A stretch of 19,553 bases of DNA from the NCBI GenBank assembly GCA_964630225.1, contig CAZVUK010000019.1:1-19553 (forward strand). The letters are read 5' to 3'. The first letter of the stretch is position 1. Each line of letters starts with the position of its first letter. A model generated the notes under the pieces. That model ran no database searches, was not told the origin of the DNA, and saw nothing but the letters and a program-made list of their open reading frames with translations. Source of the stretch: CAYZRY01 sp964630225 (GTDB taxonomy: Bacteria > Bacillota_I > Bacilli_A > RF39 > UBA660). This document shows positions 1 through 7,735 of the stretch, piece after piece. The translations under genes were made by a program, and so were the position numbers.

Positions 1-11
1 CAGGAGGTTAT

Positions 12-1808
12 ATGATTAGTACAATTTTATCTGTTTTTTTTCCGCCATTTATTGGATTATATGTTTTATACCAACATCAAAAACATAATTTAAAACAAGC
101 AATTAGGTATTATATTATTCTTTTGTATAGTGCAAATATTCCAGTTGCATTTATTCTGGCCTATATTTTGAAAAAAGAATTTTCTTTTGGTCCAAACTTT
201 TTTGTATTTTATGCAACCGTTGCATCTTTTGTTGCCTTTTGTGTAGCTAAGTTTATCGTATTAAATAAACAAAGATTTCAATTTCAGTTAGAGCGTTCAA
301 AACAAAAAACAGCTCTTTATGAAACTGTTATTGGTCATTTTATATTGATAATAGCAACTTTACTGGCTGGTGGCTTTGCATATTATAGACATTATTTTAC
401 CAATATTAGTTTAGAGAATTTGTTTTTTGCCTTTGGAGCTAACTTAGTTGGGACAAGTGCAAGTGTAATTAAAAGTGTTACTATTTATGTCCTAATTTTC
501 TTTGTAATCTTTTATTCAATAAGTGCAATTTTTATATTTTCACATAAGTATAATTTAATGTTAAAAATCGACAAAAGAAAATATCGACTAATTCCAATTG
601 GTATATTAGCTAAAAATAAAATATTTGGAAGTCTATTTGTTTTAATGGGTGTATTACTATTTGCTATTAGTTACTTAGATGTTTTTACGTTTGTTGATTC
701 AATTGTCAATCCAAGCAAAATATATGAAAATCACTATGTTGATCCCCAAACTGTTGAACTTAGTTTTCCGGAAAAAAAGAAAAATGTAATACATATTATG
801 CTAGAATCGATGGAGAACTCTGTCTTTAGTGAAAAGAGTGGCGGAGCTTTTAGGGAATCTGTTGTTCCTGAGTTGGAGAGTTTAGCATTAGATAATATTA
901 GCTTCAGTCCAAATGAAAATATTGCCAGTGGTCTATTTGTTCCATCTGGTTGTAACTGGACGGCGGCAGGAATGGTCTGCCAATCTGCAGGTGCTGGTAT
1001 GAGATATGGTATCTCTACCGAAGAAAACAAAAAATCTTTCTTACCTGGAGCTTATCCACTTGGAAGAATCCTTGAGAAAGAAGATTATAATTTAAAAATT
1101 ATTATGGGTAGTGATGGGAGCTTCAACAATAGAAATGTTTACTATAGAACACATGGTAATTATGATGTTTTAGATCTTTTTGAAGCTGCCAAAGAAGGTT
1201 ATATACCAAAAGGCTATCATAATGATTGGTGGGGTTTTGAAGATGCAAAACTATACGAGATGTCAAAAAGTGAGATATCTAAACTAGCAAAACAAAACAA
1301 ACCTTTTGCATATACAATGTTAACAGTTGACACTCATTTTCCCGAAGGATATTTAGATGAAAGTTGTCCTAATAAGTATAGTAATCCGTATTTATCTTCA
1401 TATGCTTGTGCATCAACAATGTTATCTGACTTTATTGACTGGCTAAAGGCTCAAAGATTTTATAAAGACACAGTAGTTGTAATTACCGGAGATCACTTGA
1501 CGATGCAAGATACAATGTTTAAGGGAATAAGTTATAACAATAGATACATATATAACACTATTATTAATAGTAGTATTAAACCTGAAACTGAAATAAGACA
1601 AGGAAGTTCGTTTGATGTTTTCCCAACAATTTTAGCAAGTATGGGAGTAAAGATAAATGGAGATAGGTTGGGACTTGGGACTAATCTATACTCAGATAAA
1701 CCTACACTTATTGATGAGCTTGGGTTAGAAACATTTAAAAAAGAAACAAGAGCTTTATCTAATTATTATATTGAAAATATTGCCAAGTCACCAAAGGAGG
1801 GTAAATAA
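12..1808 (+). CDS. Membrane sulfatase-fold phosphoglycerol transferase (OpgB/GacH/LtaS-like)
   Basis: The protein has 598 residues. The N-terminal third (about residues 1-230) has roughly six hydrophobic segments, followed by a large extracytoplasmic alkaline-phosphatase/sulfatase-fold domain. Landmarks of the family are visible: metal-ligand Glu265 (LESMENS), nucleophile Thr317 (CNWTAAGM), His442 (VDTHF) and Asp494-His495 (GDHLTM). These correspond to the Glu, Thr, His and Asp-His of lipoteichoic acid synthases. The sequence around Thr317 resembles the TIAGM motif of OpgB more than that of LtaS. Such enzymes move glycerol-phosphate from phosphatidylglycerol onto a lipid-linked or wall polymer outside the cell; here I infer decoration of the glycopolymer made by the downstream operon. 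Cys314 and Cys323 bracket the nucleophile, and Cys452/Cys466 form a second pair. AGGAGG at 2-7 supports the ATG at 12. The stop overlaps the next start by one base. The exact substrate is unknown. Confidence 0.88.
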   Translation: MISTILSVFFPPFIGLYVLYQHQKHNLKQAIRYYIILLYSANIPVAFILAYILKKEFSFGPNFFVFYATVASFVAFCVAKFIVLNKQRFQFQLERSKQKTALYETVIGHFILIIATLLAGGFAYYRHYFTNISLENLFFAFGANLVGTSASVIKSVTIYVLIFFVIFYSISAIFIFSHKYNLMLKIDKRKYRLIPIGILAKNKIFGSLFVLMGVLLFAISYLDVFTFVDSIVNPSKIYENHYVDPQTVELSFPEKKKNVIHIMLESMENSVFSEKSGGAFRESVVPELESLALDNISFSPNENIASGLFVPSGCNWTAAGMVCQSAGAGMRYGISTEENKKSFLPGAYPLGRILEKEDYNLKIIMGSDGSFNNRNVYYRTHGNYDVLDLFEAAKEGYIPKGYHNDWWGFEDAKLYEMSKSEISKLAKQNKPFAYTMLTVDTHFPEGYLDESCPNKYSNPYLSSYACASTMLSDFIDWLKAQRFYKDTVVVITGDHLTMQDTMFKGISYNNRYIYNTIINSSIKPETEIRQGSSFDVFPTILASMGVKINGDRLGLGTNLYSDKPTLIDELGLETFKKETRALSNYYIENIAKSPKEGK

Positions 1809-2083
1809 TGATAATAATTGAATTGTTACTTAGAATTATGCCCAGTATATTTATAATGTTTATTTTAGAAAAGTTAGTTAAACTAGCAAAGTTTGAAAAG
1901 ATTTATTTGCTATTTATATTAATACTTACAAGTAATGTTTTTGTTTACTATATTTTTCAAAATACCGGTATGATTTTTGTTTTTACTCCTTCACTTATGA
2001 TAAAGTTAAGTATAGCTCTATTTATAATAAATATATTTATTATGTACATATTTACTTTAATTAGATTAAGAAAAAATAAATAA
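1808..2083 (+). CDS. Small polytopic membrane protein, unknown function
   Basis: This 91-residue protein is almost entirely hydrophobic, with about three membrane segments (roughly residues 3-22, 30-50 and 60-85) and a basic C-terminus (RLRKNK). I do not recognise a family. Its ATG shares one base with the stop codon of the phosphoglycerol transferase (TAATG) and a strong AAAGGAGG lies just upstream, so the two are translationally coupled and probably act together in the membrane. It could be an accessory or substrate-presenting subunit of that enzyme, which is inference from coupling only. A long perfect hairpin follows at 2091-2120, before the flippase gene. Confidence 0.7.
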   Translation: MIIIELLLRIMPSIFIMFILEKLVKLAKFEKIYLLFILILTSNVFVYYIFQNTGMIFVFTPSLMIKLSIALFIINIFIMYIFTLIRLRKNK

Positions 2084-2090
2084 TTTTAAA

Positions 2091-2120
2091 ATATAATACT
2101 ATCTTGTGATAGTATTATAT
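2091..2120. repeat. Perfect 13-bp inverted repeat (hairpin)
   Basis: The left arm 2091-2103 (ATATAATACTATC) is exactly complementary to the right arm 2108-2120, with a four-base loop TTGT. It lies between the small membrane protein and the flippase and ends 8 bases before the flippase Shine-Dalgarno. There is no T-tract after it, so it is not a classic intrinsic terminator. It may act as an RNA-stability or processing element, a weak attenuator, or a protein site. Confidence 0.65.
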
Positions 2121-2137
2121 TAATGTGTAGGAGAGTT

Positions 2138-3646
2138 ATGAGAACAAAGAGAGCTTTTAAAAATTTGGTTTTTGCTTTTATCCAGCAGTTAGTTGGTATT
2201 TTTACGAGCTTTATTGTTCCACCGCTTATCATAACTACTTTTGGTTCTGCAATAAATGGACTGGTAGCAACAATTAGACAACTGACTAGTTATGTACAGT
2301 TAGTAGGATCGGGGATCGCTTCAGTTAGTACTTATTCACTGTATGAGCCTTTGGCAAGAGGTGATAAACAAAAGATTAGCAGTGTATATAATGCTAGTAG
2401 TAAAGCTTTTACTAGGGCAGGTAATATATTTAGTTTAATAGTTTTATTTGTCGCAATATTTTATTCATTGGTAGTCGAAAAAGGCATATCTAACTTAACT
2501 GTCTTTTTACTCGTCCTAGTTATGGGAATAGCTGGTGCTTCGGAGTTCTTTGTTGTAGGTAAGTATCAAGCTCTTCTAAATGCTGATCAGAAAAATTACA
2601 TCTTTGCGATTGCCCAATCACTAGGTAATTTAGCACTCGTCCTAGTTACAGTTATTTTAATTAAACTTAATCAAGGAATTGTCGTTGTACAGTTAGGAGC
2701 ATCGATTGTCTATGTTTTAAGAATTATCATTATAACTTATTATGTTAAGAAGAATTATCCGTTCCTCGATAGTTCGGTAAGTAGTGATGGAGCAAGTTTA
2801 AAGCAGCGCAAAGATGCCATTGTTCATGAGATAGCAGGTCTTGTCATTGGTTCTTCGTCAGTTGTGCTAGTTAGCTTGCTGCTTGGCTTAAAAGAAGCTA
2901 GTATATATTCTGTTTACTTACTTGTTTTCTCTGGTTTAAATATGATTAGTTTATCAGTTTCAAATGCGATCTATGCTTCTTTTGGTGATGCTATCACTAG
3001 AGGAGAAAATGAAATATTAAATAGAGCTTACGATGTTTATGAATGGCTGTACTTTCTGATGGTCTTTATTATCTATACTTCAGCTTATTTACTAATTGAT
3101 CCATTTATCTCTGTCTATACCTCAGGGATGATTGATGCTAAATATATGGTTCCAACGCTTGGAGCAATTCTAGCTATAACCGGTCTTTTAAACAATGTTA
3201 AAACTCCTCCTAGAACTTTGATAACGGCAGCTGGTCACTTTACTAAAACCCGTAATAGAGCTATTATCGAGATGATTATAAATATCTCTTTCCAACTAGC
3301 TTTAATTCCGTTTTACGGTCTTATTGGAGCAGCCCTTGGTAACCTTGCATCGGCAATTTACAGAAGCATCGATACAATAATATACAGTAATAAACATATT
3401 CTAAAGATTTCAAATCAGCGAGCACTAGTAAGATTAGTTAGTTTTGCTGTTAGTTTTCTAGCCCTAGTTATTTTAGTGCCACAGCTATTTGACCTAAGTA
3501 GTAATGGTTATCGAAACTGGTTATTCCTAGCTATTCAAGTTACAGTCGTAAATATTATCTTTTATACATTTATTCAATATGTATTTGAAAAGAATATTTT
3601 TACTAAAAGTAAAAATTTACTTAGTTTAATAATTAAAAAAGCCTAA
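2138..3646 (+). CDS. Polysaccharide/oligosaccharide flippase (Wzx-like, MOP superfamily)
   Basis: The protein has 502 residues from the chosen start and is hydrophobic throughout, with 12-14 membrane segments. It begins with a basic tail followed by a helix rich in aromatics, then the pattern PPLIITTFGSAINGLVA, typical of MOP-superfamily lipid-linked oligosaccharide exporters of the RfbX/Wzx type. Its role would be to move an undecaprenyl-linked glycan across the membrane, which fits the neighbouring glycosyltransferases. An in-frame ATG lies upstream at 2123, but the Shine-Dalgarno AGGAGAG (2129-2135) sits between the two ATGs, so the start at 2138 is preferred. The stop codon lies in the loop of a terminator hairpin. 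Which polymer it exports cannot be read from the sequence; a MurJ-like lipid II flippase is less likely given the context. Confidence 0.85.
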   Translation: MRTKRAFKNLVFAFIQQLVGIFTSFIVPPLIITTFGSAINGLVATIRQLTSYVQLVGSGIASVSTYSLYEPLARGDKQKISSVYNASSKAFTRAGNIFSLIVLFVAIFYSLVVEKGISNLTVFLLVLVMGIAGASEFFVVGKYQALLNADQKNYIFAIAQSLGNLALVLVTVILIKLNQGIVVVQLGASIVYVLRIIIITYYVKKNYPFLDSSVSSDGASLKQRKDAIVHEIAGLVIGSSSVVLVSLLLGLKEASIYSVYLLVFSGLNMISLSVSNAIYASFGDAITRGENEILNRAYDVYEWLYFLMVFIIYTSAYLLIDPFISVYTSGMIDAKYMVPTLGAILAITGLLNNVKTPPRTLITAAGHFTKTRNRAIIEMIINISFQLALIPFYGLIGAALGNLASAIYRSIDTIIYSNKHILKISNQRALVRLVSFAVSFLALVILVPQLFDLSSNGYRNWLFLAIQVTVVNIIFYTFIQYVFEKNIFTKSKNLLSLIIKKA

Positions 3647-3656
3647 TGGCTTTTTT
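3635..3656 (+). terminator. Intrinsic terminator after flippase gene
   Basis: The stem AAAAAAGCC (3635-3643) pairs with GGCTTTTTT (3648-3656) around the loop TAAT, and the T-rich run continues to 3660. The flippase stop codon TAA is in the loop. It separates the first transcription unit from the glycosyltransferase operon. Confidence 0.88.
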
Positions 3657-3677
3657 CTTTATCCTACCACTCATATA

Positions 3678-3698
3678 TGTTATAATTTTATTAGGAGA
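3678..3698 (+). promoter_or_regulatory. Extended -10 promoter and short leader of glycosyltransferase operon
   Basis: An extended -10, TGT-TATAAT (TG at 3678, hexamer 3681-3686), lies just after the terminator. No good -35 is visible at 17 bp; that position falls in the terminator T-tail. The expected start of transcription (about 3693) is the A of the Shine-Dalgarno AGGAGAT, giving a leader of about 11 nt before the ATG at 3704. Confidence 0.65.
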
Positions 3699-3703
3699 TA
3701 CTC

Positions 3704-4399
3704 ATGAAAAAATTAAAAGTACTAGCTATTATTCCCGCTTATAATGAAGAGGGAAGTATTAAAAGAGTAGTCGAAGATTTAAAGAAAAATGCTAAAGATG
3801 TGGACTATGTCGTCGTCAATGATGGGTCTAAAGATAACACCGTTAAAATACTTAAAGAAAATAATTATAATCATATTGATTTACTCGTTAATCTTGGTGT
3901 ATTCGGAGCTGTGCAGACAGGTTTTATTTACGCCTTGGAAAATGGGTATGACGTTGCTCTTCAGTTTGATGGTGATGGACAGCACCGCGCTGAGTCAATC
4001 AAAGATTTGCTAGAATACAGCAAGAAGGGCTATAACATCGTTATCGGTTCCCGTTTTTTGAAAAAGAAAAAACCCTTTACTGCTAGAATGATCGGCTCCC
4101 GTTTTTTAACACTTGCAACTTTTCTTGTTACGGGCCAAAAAATAACTGATCCGACAAGTGGTCTTAGGGCATACGATAGATCAACGATTGCTGACTATGC
4201 ATTTGATCAAAACAATCCACCAGAACCAGATACTCTTGTATATATGTTAAAAAAGAAAAAGAAAATAATTGAAATTCAGGTGGAGATGGATGAGCGTACT
4301 CATGGTAACTCATACTTTAAAAGTGCTTTTAATTCAGCTAGATTTATGGCTAGAATGATAATATCAATAATCTTAATCCAACCGTTTAGAAAGAGGTAG
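3704..4399 (+). CDS. GT2 glycosyltransferase, DPM1/GtrB-like polyprenyl-phosphate sugar synthase
   Basis: This 231-residue protein has the classic GT-A layout: IIPAYNEE near residues 9-16, VVNDGSKDNT near 37-46, and the metal/nucleotide-binding FDGDGQH (Asp89, Asp91). The later SGLRAYDR and the HGNS segment are typical of DPM1/GtrB-like GT2 enzymes. It lacks the long C-terminal membrane region of full GtrB/ArnC proteins, ending with one hydrophobic stretch and a basic tail (QPFRKR). These enzymes transfer a sugar from a nucleotide donor to a polyprenyl phosphate on the inner membrane face. It is first in the eight-gene operon and is followed after 2 nt by a DUF2304 protein, a common pairing in exopolysaccharide clusters. 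The sugar is not determinable. Confidence 0.85.
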   Translation: MKKLKVLAIIPAYNEEGSIKRVVEDLKKNAKDVDYVVVNDGSKDNTVKILKENNYNHIDLLVNLGVFGAVQTGFIYALENGYDVALQFDGDGQHRAESIKDLLEYSKKGYNIVIGSRFLKKKKPFTARMIGSRFLTLATFLVTGQKITDPTSGLRAYDRSTIADYAFDQNNPPEPDTLVYMLKKKKKIIEIQVEMDERTHGNSYFKSAFNSARFMARMIISIILIQPFRKR

Positions 4400-4401
4400 T
4401 T

Positions 4402-4737
4402 ATGTCAGATACACTGAGAGTTGTTTTGATCCTTGCAAGTATAGGTACTGGAGTTTTTATTATAAGCAGAATCAGAAAACATAAACTTAATATCGAAGAT
4501 GCCATAGTATGGTTAATTTGGTCTATCTTCTTACTTTTTGCTAGTATTTTTACTAAAGAGATTGACAAAATATCTAAAGCCCTAGGTTTTATCACTGCTA
4601 ATAACTTTGTCTTTACTACTTTTATCTTTTATTTATATATTATAAGTTTCTTTCATTCGATTAAGATATCTCATTTAAAAGAGCAAAATAAGTCTTTGAT
4701 TCAAAGACTTAGTATTGATCGCAAAAATAAAAAATAA
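4402..4737 (+). CDS. DUF2304 family membrane protein
   Basis: This 111-residue protein has three hydrophobic segments (about 6-21, 33-50 and 66-86), a central motif EDAIVWLIWSIFLL and a charged C-terminal tail, the pattern of DUF2304. That family almost always sits beside a DPM1-like GT2 in cell-surface polysaccharide clusters, exactly as here (2-nt gap). Its biochemical role is not established. It plausibly anchors or assists the soluble GT2 at the membrane, replacing the membrane domain that the upstream enzyme lacks; that is inference. Confidence 0.82.
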   Translation: MSDTLRVVLILASIGTGVFIISRIRKHKLNIEDAIVWLIWSIFLLFASIFTKEIDKISKALGFITANNFVFTTFIFYLYIISFFHSIKISHLKEQNKSLIQRLSIDRKNKK

Positions 4738-4746
4738 GGAGGCTTT

Positions 4747-5541
4747 ATGAAAAAGGATGTTGAGGTTTTACTTTCGACAGTTAAAATGACCAGTATTAAA
4801 GCTCTTAATTTAAAAAAGAAGAATATTACCAACAATCTTATTATTGTCAATCAACTTATGAACAAAGATGAAGAGTATATTACCGATGGTATCAAAGTTT
4901 ATGATACTCGTGAAAAAGGTATTTCTAAATCAAGAAACCGTTTGATTGATATGTCTACGGCTGAAGTTTGCATTATGACTGATGATGATATTAGTTTTGT
5001 AAAAGATTATGAAGAAAAAATAAAAGAAGCTTATCTAAATTATCCAGAGGCTGATATTATTACTTTTAATTTAAAAAAAGGTGATCAGATATTAGGTCCA
5101 AAAAAAGATAAGAAACTAAACTATCTAGATTTATTTAGAATCTTTTCTGTTCAAATATCCTTTAAACGGGCTAAAGTTTTAGCTAAAGGATTGCGTTATG
5201 ATGAAAACTTTGGAATAGGCTCAGATATAATTAATATCGGTGAAGAAAACATTTTTCTTACCGACGCCTATAAAAAAGGTCTTAAAATCTATCATATAGC
5301 CCAGGTCTTAATAGAACATCCCGATGAGGACACAACCGGAGAGAAATGGACAGTAGCAACAACTATCGATAAAGGAGCTACGGCAAAGCGAACCCTTGGT
5401 TTTTTAAGTTTTACTTTACTTACATATATGGTATTAACAAAAAGAAAGTATTATAAAAAAGAAATGGGTACATTCAAGTTTATAAAACACTATTTAGCGG
5501 GGGGAAGAAAGTATCTCGCTATTAAAAAAGGAAGATTATGA
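4747..5541 (+). CDS. Glycosyltransferase family A (GT2-like), divergent
   Basis: The protein has 264 residues. It lacks the usual N-terminal VSVIIPVYN and instead begins VEVLLSTVKMTS. The rest of the GT-A signature is present: SRNRLI (Ser62-Arg63-Asn64) in the nucleotide-binding region and the metal-binding triplet Asp79-Asp80-Asp81 (TDDDISF). A late IGEENIFLTDAY segment supplies the acidic catalytic-base region. The C-terminus is basic and could lie on the membrane. The Shine-Dalgarno AGGAGG precedes the ATG at 4747, and the stop overlaps the next gene by four bases (ATGA). It probably adds one sugar to the lipid-linked glycan; donor and acceptor are unknown. Confidence 0.78.
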   Translation: MKKDVEVLLSTVKMTSIKALNLKKKNITNNLIIVNQLMNKDEEYITDGIKVYDTREKGISKSRNRLIDMSTAEVCIMTDDDISFVKDYEEKIKEAYLNYPEADIITFNLKKGDQILGPKKDKKLNYLDLFRIFSVQISFKRAKVLAKGLRYDENFGIGSDIINIGEENIFLTDAYKKGLKIYHIAQVLIEHPDEDTTGEKWTVATTIDKGATAKRTLGFLSFTLLTYMVLTKRKYYKKEMGTFKFIKHYLAGGRKYLAIKKGRL

Positions 5542-6746
5542 GATATATAACAGCGGGATTTAGATTTATTAAATATACTTTTAAAATATTATTCTATATT
5601 TTTGTAAGTGTTTTTTACAAAGAAAAGAAGAAGTTTAAAAAGGCCTATCTTTTTTGTGAAAGAGGGGACGAAGCTAGAGATAATGCTTATTGGATGTTTA
5701 AGTACTACCGTGAAAATCATCCTGAAGTAAATGCTTATTATATAATTGATAAGAATAATACTAAAGACTATGAAAAAGTCAGTAAATTAGGTAAAACTAT
5801 CGAATTTAGATCGTTTGAACATCAGATGGCTATTTTATTTAGTGATACATATATTTCTGCTCATACCGGCTATTTAATACCTTACAACTATCGTTTATTT
5901 AGACTACTGGTCGACCGAAGAAAGAAAAAGAAATTTATTTTTCTGCAGCATGGAATCATTTATAATGATTTATCTTTTCATTTAAGTAATAAACTTATGC
6001 CTATCGATTTATTTATCACATCAATTAGAGAAGAGTATAACTATCTAAATAGAAAATTAGATTATCCTAGAGGGGTAATTAAACTTACCGGTCTTGCTAG
6101 ATTTGATAATCTAAATGAGTATCAAACAAAAAACTATATTTTATTTATGCCCAGCTGGAGAAATTATATTCTTACGGCTTCTTACAAAAATAAAAAGACA
6201 AATGATAGCGAGCTGTTTATGGAAAGTGAGTATTACAAACGTTTTTATTCATTATTAAATAGTCCTAAATTATCAAATCTACTTAAAGATAATAAAATAG
6301 AACTATGGTTTTATCCGCATTACGAAGTACAGAAATTTATCGATTTATTTAATATTGATAATTCTAGGATCAAAGTATTAAATAGGGAAGAGTATTATAT
6401 TCCTGATCTATTAAAAGAAGCTAAAGCTTTAATAACAGATTATTCTTCGGTCTTTTTTGACTTTGCTTATATGAAAAAGCCAAGTATCTATTACCAGTTT
6501 GACCAAGAGGAGTTTTATGAAAAACAATATGCCAAAGGGTATTTTAGATATGAACGTGATGCTTTTGGTAAAGTTGTTAAAGAAGAGAAGAACTTAATCA
6601 AAGAGCTTGAAAATCTAATCGATAATAATTATGAATTAGATAAAGTATATAAACAAAGAGTTGATCGCACCTTTAAATATAGAGATAGTCTAAATAGTAA
6701 GCGTATATATGAAGCTATAGAGGAGCTACGTCATGAAGAAGTTTAG
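5538..6746 (+). CDS. CDP-glycerol glycerophosphotransferase (TagB/TagF-like)
   Basis: The protein has 402 residues and matches the CDP-glycerol:poly(glycerophosphate) glycerophosphotransferase family. After a short hydrophobic/basic N-terminus it shows FLQHGI (His138), TGLARFDNL, MPSWRNY, YPHYE (His261) and ITDYSSVFFD (Asp301-Ser304), ending with the YYQFDQEEF segment usual in this family. The two histidines and the DYSS motif line up with the catalytic and CDP-glycerol-binding regions of TagF. It would add glycerol-phosphate, or a related polyol phosphate, from the CDP-activated donor to a lipid-linked acceptor. It lacks the N-terminal extension of long TagF polymerases, so it could be a primase-like or single-addition enzyme. 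It overlaps its neighbours on both sides (4 and 14 nt). Confidence 0.9.
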   Translation: MRYITAGFRFIKYTFKILFYIFVSVFYKEKKKFKKAYLFCERGDEARDNAYWMFKYYRENHPEVNAYYIIDKNNTKDYEKVSKLGKTIEFRSFEHQMAILFSDTYISAHTGYLIPYNYRLFRLLVDRRKKKKFIFLQHGIIYNDLSFHLSNKLMPIDLFITSIREEYNYLNRKLDYPRGVIKLTGLARFDNLNEYQTKNYILFMPSWRNYILTASYKNKKTNDSELFMESEYYKRFYSLLNSPKLSNLLKDNKIELWFYPHYEVQKFIDLFNIDNSRIKVLNREEYYIPDLLKEAKALITDYSSVFFDFAYMKKPSIYYQFDQEEFYEKQYAKGYFRYERDAFGKVVKEEKNLIKELENLIDNNYELDKVYKQRVDRTFKYRDSLNSKRIYEAIEELRHEEV

Positions 6747-7728
6747 TGTTATCGTTCCTGTTTATAACGCCGAAGATAGTCTCAAAGAATTTTTTGATAC
6801 AATTTTAAATACAGAAAGAGACTTTGAATTAATAATGGTTGATAATCAATCGACTGATAACTCACTTAAGTATATTAAACAAAGAGCCAAAGCTGATGCT
6901 CGTATAAAAGTTTTAATGCAGACAAAAGAAGGACCATCGGCAACAAGAAGAAAAGGTTTTTTGCGAGCAAGTGGAGATTATATTTTATTTGTGGATGGAG
7001 ATGATATTATCTTGCCATCGGCATTAGATACTTATGAGCAAATTTTTGAAGAAACTAAAACCGATATGATAATCTCTAACTATATCGAAAGATATAAAGG
7101 AAGCGAGCATATTAAGAAAGGAATTAGTTCTTTGCTTAAGGACTTTGATAATCTTAAAGATACTCCTGAAGTATTGCTCGTTAAACCAAGTCTTGGTAAT
7201 AAGTGTTTTAAACGGTCTTTAATCGATAAAGACGACTTTGTTGATGCCTGGCTTGCCGAAGACATGGTTGTTACGCTAAATGCTATTAAAAGAGCTAATA
7301 AGATAGTCTATAACAATAGTGAAGTTTACTACTATAATTTAAATGATGGAGGGCTTTCTCAAAACGTTAATCCAGACCGATTAATTACGATCCTAAGAAG
7401 CCTTACAAAGATCGAAGAATTATTTAAAGACGAATATTGCGAAGAAAGAAACTTTATCATATATTCTCATTTGCTTTATAGAATGTTTAGAACCGTTCTT
7501 GTAACAAATGATAAAAAAAGGGAAGAAGTATACGATAAGATGCTTCGTTATATAAAGAAAATAGATATAAAAGATAATAAATATTATAGGATAAATAAAG
7601 CTATGAAACTAGCCTCTTTTGTAATACTTAAGAAAAAAGTGTATAATAATTTCATAATCAAATTTTTACTTAAGAAAATGCAAACAAGTGCATTTATATT
7701 TAAATTAATTAAAAAATTTGATAAGTAG
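6733..7728 (+). CDS. GT2 family glycosyltransferase
   Basis: This 331-residue protein has the standard GT2 domain: SVIVPVYNAEDS at residues 5-16, VDNQSTDNS, an EGPSATRRKG nucleotide-binding region, VDGDD (Asp88, Asp90, Asp91) and the late AEDM (Glu176-Asp177) holding the expected catalytic base. The C-terminal 140 residues are lysine-rich and partly hydrophobic, as in many wall-polymer glycosyltransferases that lie on the inner membrane face. It starts 14 nt inside the CDP-glycerol transferase gene, with GAGG before the ATG. It shares its overall plan with the GT2 at 8784 and may be a paralogue. Sugar specificity cannot be read. Confidence 0.87.
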   Translation: MKKFSVIVPVYNAEDSLKEFFDTILNTERDFELIMVDNQSTDNSLKYIKQRAKADARIKVLMQTKEGPSATRRKGFLRASGDYILFVDGDDIILPSALDTYEQIFEETKTDMIISNYIERYKGSEHIKKGISSLLKDFDNLKDTPEVLLVKPSLGNKCFKRSLIDKDDFVDAWLAEDMVVTLNAIKRANKIVYNNSEVYYYNLNDGGLSQNVNPDRLITILRSLTKIEELFKDEYCEERNFIIYSHLLYRMFRTVLVTNDKKREEVYDKMLRYIKKIDIKDNKYYRINKAMKLASFVILKKKVYNNFIIKFLLKKMQTSAFIFKLIKKFDK

Positions 7729-7735
7729 GAGTGTA

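Noticed and set aside
734..1030. Minus-strand open frame of 98 codons inside the phosphoglycerol transferase gene
   Set aside because: It lies wholly over the conserved catalytic-domain coding region, has no ribosome binding site or recognisable domain, and its composition follows the codon pattern of the sense gene.
2123..2137. Upstream ATG for the flippase (five extra residues)
   Set aside because: The Shine-Dalgarno AGGAGAG lies downstream of this ATG and upstream of the one at 2138.
7718..7735. TTG start for the GT4 gene
   Set aside because: AGGAG at 7727-7731 lies after this TTG and directly before the ATG at 7736; GT4 proteins begin at the MKKIAIF strand.
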